This document shows positions 34,731 through 43,100 of a stretch of 64,000 nucleotides of DNA, piece by piece. Every line of letters starts with the position of its first letter. Within the stretch, counting starts at the first letter, position 1. The notes under the pieces are model-generated. The model was not told the DNA's origin. It searched no databases and was given only the letters and a program-made list of their open reading frames with translations. The translations under genes were made by a program, and so were the position numbers. The DNA lies in NCBI GenBank assembly GCA_003168355.1, contig PMSQ01000115.1, forward strand, positions 33,257 through 97,256, read 5' to 3'. The DNA comes from Acidobacteriaceae bacterium. Lineage in GTDB: Bacteria; Acidobacteriota; Terriglobia; Terriglobales; Acidobacteriaceae.

Positions 34731-36208
34731 TTTTTCGCTCGCGCCAGTATGTAACGCTCGCTCACCTTGCGAAACCCCATCGATAGCCATAGGGCCGTGG
34801 CACCGGGGTTCCCTTGCACGACTTCCAACTGAATCTTGGACGGTCCTCTCTTCTCCAGTTCATCGATAGCCATCTGTGCACACCGTCGGGCTAAGCCCCG
34901 CCGTCGATGAGAGGGGCGCACATACACCTCGAAGATGTTTCCAGTGGTCCGTGGCAGAAAACGGTGCTTCTCGAAGCCAAAGAGGATAAACCCGGCGCGC
35001 TGTCCATCCGCCATGATCCAACGCAGAAAGTAATCTGGATTACTCTGGATCCCCTCGAAATACGACTCGGTCCAGTCTGCTTTTGGCACGAAGTCTAAAT
35101 TGAGATCTCGAAAATGCTGCTCCGCCATCTGCAGAAACTCGCCGCGCTCGGCCGCGCTCACCGGAAGCATTTCGACCGCTCCCGCTCCGTTTTCCTTCAG
35201 CGCTTGCAGCACCCGCGATGCTCCCTTGCCGTCAACAACCTGACGGCCAAGGTTGGTCATCTGTCTTCGCATCTTCTTCGACCGTCCCAGTTCATTCACC
35301 GTTGTCGCCAACGCGGACCCGTCGAAATCTATGGTTGCTCCCATGTTGTGGACGGCGCCTTTCTCTGCCAGTTCCTGCACAATCTTGGACTGCACGGGGT
35401 TTCTAGCATAGCTCAAAGTTACGCACTGCATGTAGAGCAGTTCCCAGAGCGTGCCGCCCGCCGCGATAACGGCCAGGTCTGCCTGCTCCATCAATTCACG
35501 CATGTTCTTGGCGTTGAACACAACGCGGACATTGGGCGGACCAGCCTGCTCCAGTTGGCGCAGATAGGGATAGCCCGGGCCCGCAATCACCGTGATCTCG
35601 TAACCCGCCAGGTGGCCCAGGGCTTCCGCAATCTTCGGCGTAAGATTGTCGGGATCGCTCCCGCCCAGCGTCACCAGCACCTTGCTTGCTTTCTCTGGCA
35701 AGATGCGCTCGCCACGCCACGAGGCAAACTCCCGCCGCAACATGACGTAGGATTCCCCCAGCAAAAGCGGGGTGACGCTCCCGCCCTTCCTGTAGGGCTC
35801 TTCGATTGCATTCGAGTTCGGATTCAAAATCAGGTCGGCGGGAAAAGACTCCCGCTCCCCAAAATCGTCGAACAGAAGCACGCGCGATCTGCCGGCTTTC
35901 ACGCCCTGAAGGAAGCCCACATCGAAACGGTCCCCATCGATCACCACCCAGACCGCGCCGCACTCGTGAGCAGCTCTCACAGTCGCATCGGCGTCCTCAG
36001 CGCCCCCGGCAGGCTCCGGCATGCGCACGATCGAGAAGCCCTCACCTGCCAAACGCTGCTCGATGGCAGAAGGTATTTCGGCAACCGCAAATACCGCGTC
36101 TCCGCCGGAATCCTGCCATGCTTGCGCCAAGGCAAGACATCTCATGACATGGCCCGTTCCCACGGAAACGTTGGCGTCTGCCCGGATTAGAAGCGTTCCT
36201 TCGCCCAC
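34727..36208 (-). CDS. PseG-PseH fusion: UDP-sugar hydrolase plus N-acetyltransferase for pseudaminic acid
   Basis: A 493-aa fusion of two consecutive pathway steps. Residues 1-320 resemble PseG, which removes UDP from UDP-2,4-diacetamido-trideoxyaltrose: RADANVSVGTGHVMRCLALA carries the catalytic-site His and PseG signature, then VLLFDDFGE, KVLVTLGGSDPDN and DLAVIAAGGTLWELLYM. Residues about 345-493 are a GNAT domain like PseH: FEVYVRPSHRRRGLARR (acyl-CoA loop) and GATALWLSMGFRKVSERY. GTG 36208 has an excellent GGAG seven bases upstream; a TTG at 36238 is the longer alternative. PseH normally acts before PseG, so fusion may channel the intermediate. Confidence 0.87.
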   Translation of the reverse strand: MGEGTLLIRADANVSVGTGHVMRCLALAQAWQDSGGDAVFAVAEIPSAIEQRLAGEGFSIVRMPEPAGGAEDADATVRAAHECGAVWVVIDGDRFDVGFLQGVKAGRSRVLLFDDFGERESFPADLILNPNSNAIEEPYRKGGSVTPLLLGESYVMLRREFASWRGERILPEKASKVLVTLGGSDPDNLTPKIAEALGHLAGYEITVIAGPGYPYLRQLEQAGPPNVRVVFNAKNMRELMEQADLAVIAAGGTLWELLYMQCVTLSYARNPVQSKIVQELAEKGAVHNMGATIDFDGSALATTVNELGRSKKMRRQMTNLGRQVVDGKGASRVLQALKENGAGAVEMLPVSAAERGEFLQMAEQHFRDLNLDFVPKADWTESYFEGIQSNPDYFLRWIMADGQRAGFILFGFEKHRFLPRTTGNIFEVYVRPSHRRRGLARRCAQMAIDELEKRGPSKIQLEVVQGNPGATALWLSMGFRKVSERYILARAKK

Positions 36209-36247
36209 AACCTTGCTCCGTGAACCACCTAATCTCAACTCACCGCA

Positions 36248-37990
36248 TCATGCCGCAGGTTCTTTTCGCGACGAGGACAATAACTCGCGCAAGCGCCCTG
36301 CACCGGCTGGCTGCCAGCAATTCTCGCGAACACCTGCGCTCAGTGGCTGCTGTTGCAAATATTGGGGAATCTTCTGGATCTCGCTGGGATCGTTCAGGCC
36401 GACACCCACTCCAAAGCGAATGAATTGCTCCACATATCCATACGGCCAGGACTCCAGCCATTTGCAAAGAAAGCATGGAATCCCGCGAATGGCGCACTCC
36501 GTCGCCACTGTGGAAAGTATCGTGATCCCGAACCATGACTTTGCCAGAAGATCTTCCGTGACAGGGCCGCTCACGATGTGCGTGACTCCTTTTTGCTCCG
36601 TGGAAAGCACCCGAGCCAGCATGCCGGCGCGTTCCCGGGTGCTTTCTCCGGGATGCAATTTGACGATCAGCTCGCGCCCGCTAGCTAGCGCCAGGTCCGC
36701 GAGCGGAGGCAAAAGGTCCCGGTAGAACTCTTCCGGCCGTCCCCCCGATGCGTTCAAAGATTCCGAAACGAAAAGGAGGTATGGCCGGAACTTCTCACGG
36801 TTCAACAGCTCCGATCCATTCCAGTTCGCCGGCATTGCCGGAGCGCCAATCTCGACCTTCTCTTGAGGCACTCCACACCTTCGCACCAGATAATCTTCCT
36901 CCATCTTTCCCTTCGCCCAGATCACATCCCCATAGCTGCGCTTAAAAACGTAACGGCCATCCAGCGCCCCATGATGGCAGGCAATGTTCACTAACCCGCG
37001 AGCTCGCGCCAATAGCAACGGAATCCGGGTGTAGGGATTGCTGTCATCCGCGCAAAGCACAGCCTGCACGGGTTCGGTATCGAGAACATTTCGCCACGCA
37101 TCGCGAACCTCCAGCGCACGCCGGAACCATCGCGGAAAACTATCCAAATATCCCAGCCGGTTCAGGATCTCGAATTCCGCCACTCCTCGTAATTCGTTCA
37201 CAAGAGATTGCAACCGGCCCCCAAGATCCGTGCTCTCACCGCTCCGATCGCGTATCGAGGCATAAGAAGACAGCCACGCAGCTGCCACATTCTTCGGCGG
37301 GTCTTGTACCCAGCCACTGCGCCGCGTTGCGACCAAAAGAAAGTCTTCCTCAGGAAACGTGTTGGCATAGGCGACGCCGGTTCGTGACACATTGACGTAG
37401 GCGGTGGGAAGCAGTACTACCGGCCGCGTGGACGGTGGCCGTTTTCGTGCCAGGCGTCCGCGGAATTGGTGGCCCGCATCGTATTTATCCCAGAAGATAT
37501 CGATTATCTGCGGTGCGGAAAGTTTGTTGAAAACGCGGACGTAGTGCCCTAGCCCGCCCTTTTGCGCTCCCCGTCGCAAACGAAAAATATTCACGCGCGC
37601 CGCCAGCAGGCCCTGCAAAAGATTGGCGTGAAGACCGGGCCGGGAAACGTGCACTTCATCGCCCGGCCCGAGCGTCGACGCCAGGCGCTGCAGCAGGATC
37701 AGAGTCTCTAATTCGCCGTGCAGCAGAATCGACATAATCTCCCACCAGTCCAGTCCATGCTGGTCGATCAGTCGCCCACATGCCAGATCCATCAACTCCC
37801 GCACTCGCCGGAAATCATCGAATCCATTCCGCAGAGAATCCAGAGTTGTCACCGGACACCGGAAACGCCGGGTCCACCGCGCGTAGCTATTCTTTCCGCC
37901 CATTCCAAGGTCGATGACGCGGTCCCAGAGCAGATTCGCCCACGGACCTCGTTCGGGATCATCCTCGGAATGTATGAGTAGAACCTTCAT
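36248..37990 (-). CDS. Putative GT-B glycosyltransferase, candidate nonulosonate transferase
   Basis: A 580-aa soluble protein I cannot assign to a named family. The N-terminal 170 residues are helical. The C-terminal half looks like a GT-B or capsule-polymerase fold: LLARARGLVNIACHHGALDG, VIWAKGKMEEDYLVRRCGV, YLLFVSESLNASGG, ELIVKLHPGESTRERA and GITILSTVATECAIRG. The conserved HP in KLHPGES plus a downstream ST-rich motif recalls bacterial sialyltransferase/polysialyltransferase and KpsS-like enzymes that use CMP-sugars. It lies directly between the CMP-nonulosonate synthetases and the PseG-PseH fusion, which suggests a CMP-Pse-using transferase; this is inference. ATG 37990 is chosen at MKVLLIHSEDD. 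Confidence 0.6.
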   Translation of the reverse strand: MKVLLIHSEDDPERGPWANLLWDRVIDLGMGGKNSYARWTRRFRCPVTTLDSLRNGFDDFRRVRELMDLACGRLIDQHGLDWWEIMSILLHGELETLILLQRLASTLGPGDEVHVSRPGLHANLLQGLLAARVNIFRLRRGAQKGGLGHYVRVFNKLSAPQIIDIFWDKYDAGHQFRGRLARKRPPSTRPVVLLPTAYVNVSRTGVAYANTFPEEDFLLVATRRSGWVQDPPKNVAAAWLSSYASIRDRSGESTDLGGRLQSLVNELRGVAEFEILNRLGYLDSFPRWFRRALEVRDAWRNVLDTEPVQAVLCADDSNPYTRIPLLLARARGLVNIACHHGALDGRYVFKRSYGDVIWAKGKMEEDYLVRRCGVPQEKVEIGAPAMPANWNGSELLNREKFRPYLLFVSESLNASGGRPEEFYRDLLPPLADLALASGRELIVKLHPGESTRERAGMLARVLSTEQKGVTHIVSGPVTEDLLAKSWFGITILSTVATECAIRGIPCFLCKWLESWPYGYVEQFIRFGVGVGLNDPSEIQKIPQYLQQQPLSAGVRENCWQPAGAGRLRELLSSSRKEPAA

Positions 37991-38022
37991 ATTTGAAACG
38001 CGCCAGAGCGCCAGACGGTACA

Positions 38023-38709
38023 CTACCGCCGCAAAATGGTTTCACACAGTTTTAGGTCGAACTCCGCGGCAACGTGTACGGAACGCTCCAAGGGTGTTTC
38101 GATTACACCCAGCCGCTCTCCAAAGAAGTTCCCCGTCGCCGCCAAGGCGCTGAGTTTGGCGATCTTGATGGATCCGTTCGGTCGAAAGACCGGCGGCAAT
38201 AGCGGACGCTCTTTCATGTATTGTGTTCCAAAAAACATCTCCCAATAAATACCTTCGCCGGGCACCATCGCCCAGTGGAAATCATGAGGGTCTACAGGGG
38301 TCACGCTCACCACAAAGTCGAACTGCCCCTCGGAAAACTTCTCCACCGCGTCGTTTATGTCCCGCGCGCTGCGCAACGGAGAACTTGGCTGCAAACACAT
38401 TAGCGAGTCGATGTTTCCGCGGGCGGGCATTCGCGCCGCAACATACTGGCAAGGGATGTGCGATGCCACCAGATCTCCGCAAAGTTCTTCCGGCACCAGT
38501 TCCGGCACATTGGCTCCGAATTGCGTTGCGGTCCGCGCAATCTGTTCATCTTCGGTGCAAACATAAACCTGATCGAATAGCCCGCTCTCCAGAGCGGCCT
38601 CGATCGAGTAGGCGATCATCGGCTTGCCTGCCAGTTCTCGCACGTTCTTACGCGGCAGGCGCTTGCTGCCGCCCCTGGCGGGGATCGTACAAATCATGTT
38701 CTTGAGCAA
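38023..38709 (-). CDS. CMP-nonulosonate cytidylyltransferase, NeuA/LegF-like
   Basis: A 228-aa nucleotidyltransferase with the NeuA/KdsB-type fold, transferring CMP from CTP to a nonulosonic acid. It has the signature ICTIPARGGSKRLPRKNVREL (P-loop and Arg/Lys), KPMIAYSIEAAL, CLQPSSPLRSARDI and a C-terminal FRPNGSIKIAKLSALAAT with a later ETPLERSVHVA. The C-terminal pattern is closer to NeuA/LegF than to PseF. The TTG at 38709 has GAGG seven bases upstream; ATG 38697 is the alternative. It sits three bases after a second cytidylyltransferase of a different subtype. Confidence 0.85.
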   Translation of the reverse strand: MLKNMICTIPARGGSKRLPRKNVRELAGKPMIAYSIEAALESGLFDQVYVCTEDEQIARTATQFGANVPELVPEELCGDLVASHIPCQYVAARMPARGNIDSLMCLQPSSPLRSARDINDAVEKFSEGQFDFVVSVTPVDPHDFHWAMVPGEGIYWEMFFGTQYMKERPLLPPVFRPNGSIKIAKLSALAATGNFFGERLGVIETPLERSVHVAAEFDLKLCETILRR

Positions 38710-38711
38710 GA

Positions 38712-39470
38712 CTATCCTCGGCTAAAGTAGCTTTCCTTCGCGGGCATCTCAAGTGGTGAGCATCCGTCGCGGGCCTTCAGTCCCAGCACCAACAACTCGG
38801 ACAATCGCAGATCTTGCTCATCATCGATGTCCACACCCCGGTTCGCGTCCATTTCCGCTAAATGAAAGGGTGATCCGTAAAATGTTTTCTGCGCCAGCAG
38901 TTCGGCGCAGCGCGCCCACCACACCGCTCCGGTGGGACAAAACGTGCGGGCGCAGTCCTGGCTTTGCCCTAAGAACTCCTTCCCGAACGCCCATTGTCCA
39001 CGGTCCTCCGCGTCTGCCAGCATTGCCCACTCGGGGTAGACGCAGCGGTAGGTCACCACCGAAATCTGGAACGAGCGGTTCCCCTGGCGAAACAGTTTTC
39101 CGTGGCCGGCAATGTCAGCGCTGGTCACCAGAGGACAATTGGGAAAGACCTGGCACAACGAGTCGGCGAGGATGCCGCGATCACCCAGCGTTCGCAGCAC
39201 GTGAATAACAGCGTCAATCGATTTTGCCGTGTCGGTCGCCAGTTCCGCCGGGCGCTCGATGAATTCGGCGCCATACCATTGCGCCGCACGGCCAATCTCC
39301 GGGTCGTCAGACGAGACAATCACCTTCTCAAACAATCCGCTGTTCACCGCTGCGGAGATTCCGTAGGCCATCATGGGGTGGCCGAAAAACGGCCGGAGAT
39401 TTTTTCCCGGCAAGCGTTTTGAACCTCCACGAGCCGGGATAATCGCCACTGATTTGCCCGCGCTATGCAA
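38712..39470 (-). CDS. pseF: CMP-pseudaminate cytidylyltransferase, PseF-like
   Basis: About 252 aa. The core begins SVAIIPARGGSKRLPGKNLRPF, then HPMMAYGISAAVNSGLF, VIVSSDDPEIG and FPNCPLVTSADI. The C-terminal half has CPTGAVWWARCAELL and MDANRGVDIDDEQDLRLSE, the arrangement expected of PseF (x-GAxxW and VDIDxxEDxxLAE). The start is unclear: TTG 39470 overlaps the upstream stop, another TTG at 39518 lies inside that gene, and a GTG at 39449 is possible; none has a good ribosome site. Its close but distinct neighbour at 38023 makes two CMP-transferases in a row. Confidence 0.82.
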   Translation of the reverse strand: MHSAGKSVAIIPARGGSKRLPGKNLRPFFGHPMMAYGISAAVNSGLFEKVIVSSDDPEIGRAAQWYGAEFIERPAELATDTAKSIDAVIHVLRTLGDRGILADSLCQVFPNCPLVTSADIAGHGKLFRQGNRSFQISVVTYRCVYPEWAMLADAEDRGQWAFGKEFLGQSQDCARTFCPTGAVWWARCAELLAQKTFYGSPFHLAEMDANRGVDIDDEQDLRLSELLVLGLKARDGCSPLEMPAKESYFSRG

Positions 39471-40476
39471 GAAACACCCACTTTTTTTCCTCCGCCGAGG
39501 CGCGGGCGGCAAGGGCAACGCGGAGGGTGAGAATCGCTTCCTCTAGCGTAAACCTCGATTGCGCACCTGTTCGAACGCATTCCAGAAAGTGGGCTAATTC
39601 CGCCACATAGGCGTCGTTTATTTCCCAGTCGAATTTTATGATTTCTGTCTCTACTTCGGGCCGGAGGATTTGCACGGAATTGCTCAGCAAATCCCATTGC
39701 ACCTTGCCTTCCGGTCCGATCAAGGCACAGTAGCGCGAATAGGATCGCTGAATAAAATCAAGGTGCACGTCGACGCGCTTTCCGTCCGGAAAATGGAGAA
39801 GAATCGTGGCACAGTCCTCCACGTTTACTTCCAACTGACTCACTCGGCCCGCCATGCACACCAGTTCCCGCGGCGCTCCGAACAGCCACGTCACATAGTC
39901 AATCTCATGGGATCCATCGAGCAAAATCCCGCCTCCCAGTTCCCGGCGCGCGGTATAGCTCTTCCGGTAGTCCTGCCAGGGACGCCAATCGGGCAAATAG
40001 CTTCCCGCTTCGACGTGCGCCCAAAGGATTTTACCCACCGCCGACGCATCCACCAGCTCCTTCAACTTCTGTATGGCGGGATGGAAGCGCAGGTTGTACC
40101 CTACCTGAACAACTGCCCCACGTCTTGCCGCTTCGTCTCGCAACGCTTCCACCCCATCCAAACGATCAGACAAAGGTTTTTCGACAAAGACGTGAGCACC
40201 GGCGCGCAGCGCCTGCAGCGCCTGTGCAACGTGGTGCACCGGAGGAGTGCAAACCAGAACTATGTCCGGCTGAAAGTTCTCCAGACCCTCCTCGATAGTA
40301 GGAAAACACTCCACCTGGAATTCCGAAGCTACATACTCCAGCCGCTCGGGATGGGGGTCACAGGCGGCCAACTTATTCAGCCCCAGTTTCTTCAGGTTTG
40401 AAAGGTGGCGGCGGCCGATGGAGCCCGCCCCTGCAACCAACGCGGATTTTATGTGGGAATTGGGCAAAGCAGTCAT
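39463..40476 (-). CDS. Gfo/Idh/MocA family oxidoreductase
   Basis: A 337-aa NAD(P)-dependent oxidoreductase. The Rossmann motif is ALVAGAGSIGRRHLSNL at the N-terminus, followed by DIVLVCTPPVHH, HVFVEKPLSDRLDG (the EKP catalytic Lys motif) and GGGILLDGSHEIDYV. Members in nonulosonate loci act on sugar nucleotides or on the nonulosonic acid itself, so a side-branch modification of the pseudaminate pathway is possible. The ATG overlaps the pseC-like stop by four bases (ATGA), implying coupling. Confidence 0.88.
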   Translation of the reverse strand: MTALPNSHIKSALVAGAGSIGRRHLSNLKKLGLNKLAACDPHPERLEYVASEFQVECFPTIEEGLENFQPDIVLVCTPPVHHVAQALQALRAGAHVFVEKPLSDRLDGVEALRDEAARRGAVVQVGYNLRFHPAIQKLKELVDASAVGKILWAHVEAGSYLPDWRPWQDYRKSYTARRELGGGILLDGSHEIDYVTWLFGAPRELVCMAGRVSQLEVNVEDCATILLHFPDGKRVDVHLDFIQRSYSRYCALIGPEGKVQWDLLSNSVQILRPEVETEIIKFDWEINDAYVAELAHFLECVRTGAQSRFTLEEAILTLRVALAARASAEEKKWVFLA

Positions 40477-41684
40477 TTTGCGAAGTGATGGATCACTTTC
40501 TGCAACGCGCGGACTACATCCGCGATATCTTCATCGCTCATCCCGTGAAACATTGGGAGGCTGATCAGCCGCTCGTACGCGTCCTCCGCAATGGGATACT
40601 CTCCTCCCAGATATCCGAAGCGATCGCGGTAATAGGGATGGCGATGCACGGGAATATAGTGAACATTCACCCCGATGTTCTCCGCCCGCAACGCCCGGAA
40701 AACTTGCCTTCGATCCGCGGTCAACTTTTCGAGATTGAGCCGGATGGGATAAAGATGCCAAGCGGGGTTCACATCCGCTCGCACCGCAGGCGGCATCACT
40801 CCCTCCAGACCGCTAAACTCCATCGAATAGCGAGCCGCAATCTCTCGCCTGCGCAGTAGATTTGCCTCCAGCTTTTTCAGTTGCGACACGCCCAGTGCGC
40901 AGGCAATGTCAGTGAGACGGTAGTTGAAACCAAGCAGCACCATCTCGTAGTGCCACTGCCCGTCGGCCTGGCGTTGCCGCGCATCGCTCGAGATGCCATG
41001 ATTGCGAAACCGCCGCAGCGACTCCGCGTAATCGGCGCGGTCGGTCGTCACCATCCCGCCTTCTCCCGTCGCAAGGTGCTTCACCGGATGAAAACTAAAC
41101 ACGGTCATGTGCGCAATGCTGCCGACGCGCCGCTGCCGGTATTCCGCGCCCAGCGCGTGCGAGGCATCTTCGATCACGACCAATCCGTGGCGCGCAGCGA
41201 CATCCAAAATCGCATCCAGCTCCGCCGGATGCCCCGCATAATCCACGGGAAGTATCGCTCGCGTGCGCGATGTGATTCGCGGCGCGACCTGTTCCGGGTC
41301 CAGGTTCAGTGTATCCGCGCTCACGTCGGCAAAAACCGGAGTCGCCCCCTGGTACAGCACGCAATTCGCCGTAGCCGCAAACGTCATGGGAGTAGTGATG
41401 GCCTCGTCGCCCGGCTCCAGCCCGGCGGCAAAAGCCGCGCCATGCAACGCCGCCGTACCGGAACTGAAGCTCACCGCATACTTGGCTCCCACCCAGGCCG
41501 CAAATGCTTCCTCGAACTCTCCCACTTTCGGACCCGTGGTAAGCCAGTCGGAGCGCAGGACATCGACCACAGCCTGAATATCATCTTCCCCAATGGACTG
41601 TCGCCCGTAAGGCAGGAGCGTCTTCCGTACCGGAGTTCCTCCATAGACGGCGAGCAGTTCTTGTTTGCTGGATATCGTGGGCAT
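40473..41684 (-). CDS. pseC: PseC-like UDP-sugar aminotransferase (DegT/DnrJ/EryC1/StrS)
   Basis: A 403-aa PLP-dependent sugar aminotransferase. Features include VSFSSGTAALHGAAFAAGL, TPMTFAATANCVLYQG, VVIEDASHALGAEYRQR (the Asp that pairs with PLP), FSFHPVKHLATGEGG (the Schiff-base Lys) and NHGISSDARQRQADGQWHYE. In the PseB-PseC pathway it aminates UDP-4-keto-6-deoxy-L-AltNAc at C4. ATG 41684 is preferred (MPTISSKQELLAVYGGTPVR); the longer frame upstream is low-complexity. It lies between the pseB-like gene (88-base gap) and the Gfo/Idh gene. Confidence 0.9.
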   Translation of the reverse strand: MPTISSKQELLAVYGGTPVRKTLLPYGRQSIGEDDIQAVVDVLRSDWLTTGPKVGEFEEAFAAWVGAKYAVSFSSGTAALHGAAFAAGLEPGDEAITTPMTFAATANCVLYQGATPVFADVSADTLNLDPEQVAPRITSRTRAILPVDYAGHPAELDAILDVAARHGLVVIEDASHALGAEYRQRRVGSIAHMTVFSFHPVKHLATGEGGMVTTDRADYAESLRRFRNHGISSDARQRQADGQWHYEMVLLGFNYRLTDIACALGVSQLKKLEANLLRRREIAARYSMEFSGLEGVMPPAVRADVNPAWHLYPIRLNLEKLTADRRQVFRALRAENIGVNVHYIPVHRHPYYRDRFGYLGGEYPIAEDAYERLISLPMFHGMSDEDIADVVRALQKVIHHFAK

Positions 41685-41772
41685 CGTGCTGTCCGTAAGC
41701 TTGCGGGTCTTAGGTCTCAAGCCAGCGGTCTTAGGGCCTAAAACCTATGACCTGAAATCTTCGCTCTGGCAT

Positions 41773-42774
41773 CTACGCAGGTACCCGCGCCCGGGCTGCG
41801 GCTCCGGGCTCAATCAGTTCCTGGAGTTGCTCGTGGGTGAGCCACTGTTCGTTGCTGTCGCTGGTGTAGCGGAAGCCCGGCGGCAATTCCCTTCCCTGAA
41901 CCCAGTTCGCTCTTTTCCACCACGGATGCGAGGGCTGGACAATATACATGTCATCCAATTCCACGGCGGTGCGCGCTTCATCTTCTGAAAGCAGCACTTC
42001 GTGCAATTTCTCCCCGGACCGAATACCGATGTATTCCACCGCGCATCCCGGAGCGACGGCCTCGGCTAGATCGACCAATCGCATGCTCGGAATCTTGGGC
42101 ACGAAGATCTCTCCCCCGTGCATCTGCTCAATGGAGCGCACCACAAAACGCACTCCGTGTTCCAGAGTGAGCCAGAAGCGGGTCATGCGAGGATCGGTGA
42201 TCGTAATCCTGCCCCGCTTGCGCTGCTCCAAAAAGACGGGGATCACGCTGCCGCGGCTGCCGACAACGTTGCCATAGCGCGCACAGCTGAAACGAGTCTC
42301 TTGCGCTCCCGCATAGGCATTGGCCTGTACGAACACCTTTTCGGCGCAGAGCTTGGTCGCTCCGTATAGATTGACCGGATTCACCGCTTTGTCGGTGCTG
42401 AGAGCGAGGATGCGCTGGACGCCGCGGTCAATGGCCGCATCGATCACATTGCGGCCGCCCATGATGTTGGTCTGAATCGCCTCGAAGGGATTGTATTCGC
42501 AGGCCGGAACCTGCTTTAGCGCGGCCGCGTGCACCACCACGGTGACCCCGGCAAAAGCGCGCTGAAGGCGGGCTGGATCGCGCACATCCCCGATAAAATA
42601 GCGCAGGCTGGCGTGATCGAAGCCAGCGGCGCGCATGTCATGCTGCTTCAGTTCGTCACGGCTGAAAATCACCAGCCGTTTGGGATGATATTCCCGCAGC
42701 ATGATCTCGACGAACTTCTTTCCGAACGAACCCGTTCCGCCTGTGACCAACACTTCCTGTTCCGACCAATTCAT
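41773..42774 (-). CDS. pseB: PseB-like UDP-GlcNAc 4,6-dehydratase (inverting)
   Basis: A 333-aa short-chain dehydrogenase/reductase family enzyme, the first committed step of pseudaminic acid biosynthesis, making UDP-4-keto-6-deoxy-L-IdoNAc. It has VTGGTGSFGKKFVEIMLRE, IFSRDELKQHDM (distinctive of the PseB/FlaA1 group), HAAALKQVPACEYNP, and the catalytic YGATKLCAEK (Tyr-x3-Lys). The short, membrane-free form fits soluble PseB rather than the long WbpM type. ATG 42774 is chosen because GAGGT lies seven bases upstream; ATG 42792 is the alternative. It diverges from the wzc gene, so the 326-base gap probably holds promoters for both directions. Confidence 0.92.
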   Translation of the reverse strand: MNWSEQEVLVTGGTGSFGKKFVEIMLREYHPKRLVIFSRDELKQHDMRAAGFDHASLRYFIGDVRDPARLQRAFAGVTVVVHAAALKQVPACEYNPFEAIQTNIMGGRNVIDAAIDRGVQRILALSTDKAVNPVNLYGATKLCAEKVFVQANAYAGAQETRFSCARYGNVVGSRGSVIPVFLEQRKRGRITITDPRMTRFWLTLEHGVRFVVRSIEQMHGGEIFVPKIPSMRLVDLAEAVAPGCAVEYIGIRSGEKLHEVLLSEDEARTAVELDDMYIVQPSHPWWKRANWVQGRELPPGFRYTSDSNEQWLTHEQLQELIEPGAAARARVPA

Positions 42775-42918
42775 CAAACCTACCTCAAACATGTTTTTCT
42801 TAACGTCTCGGGCTGGGATCGTCGATTGCAAGGTAGTATAGCGGAGTTTTTTGCATCCGCGCGAACGGGACGTCATGGCACCGCTAACTCACCCGAGCGC
42901 CGTGCTTCGATTCGCCAA

Positions 42919-42946
42919 TTGTTTTGCCGGCAAGCAATGCTAGAAT
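42919..42946 (+). promoter_or_regulatory. Sigma-70-type promoter for the wzc operon
   Basis: TTGTTT (42919-42924), 16-base spacer, TAGAAT (42941-42946) with an extended TG at 42938-42939. This is the strongest promoter candidate in the window; it would give a leader of about 150 bases before the ATG at 43101. Confidence 0.55.
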
Positions 42947-42991
42947 ATCGACGAAACCGCTACATCACTGGGTGAGAGAATTCACGGGCGA

Positions 42992-43070
42992 CGAGCCAGG
43001 CTCGATGACCAGCCATCGAGCAGATGGGCTTTCTTTTGCGCCGCCTAGCAGGTCTGACCTGAGAGACCTG
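42992..43070 (+). promoter_or_regulatory. Structured leader with mutually exclusive hairpins upstream of wzc
   Basis: CGAGCC/GGCTCG (42992-43004) competes with CTCGATG/CATCGAG (43001-43007 with 43014-43020), since both use 43001-43004. Further on, CAGGTCT (43049-43055) can pair with AGACCTG (43064-43070), or its CAGGT with ACCTG at 43057-43061. No known riboswitch consensus was recognised. Confidence 0.45.
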
Positions 43071-43100
43071 GGAATTTTGAAAATTGGTTGAGGAGAACGC

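Larger units (their letters stand above)
42775..43100. other. Divergent intergenic region between pseB and wzc
   Basis: 326 bases without a gene. It contains the best plus-strand promoter candidate of the window (42919-42946) and a 155-base leader to the kinase gene with several short inverted repeats (42992-43070). No minus-strand promoter stands out, and no coding potential is seen. Confidence 0.8.

Noticed and set aside
42960..43100. Cyclic-di-GMP (GEMM) riboswitch in the wzc leader
   Set aside because: Hairpins are present, but the conserved GEMM core bases are not seen.
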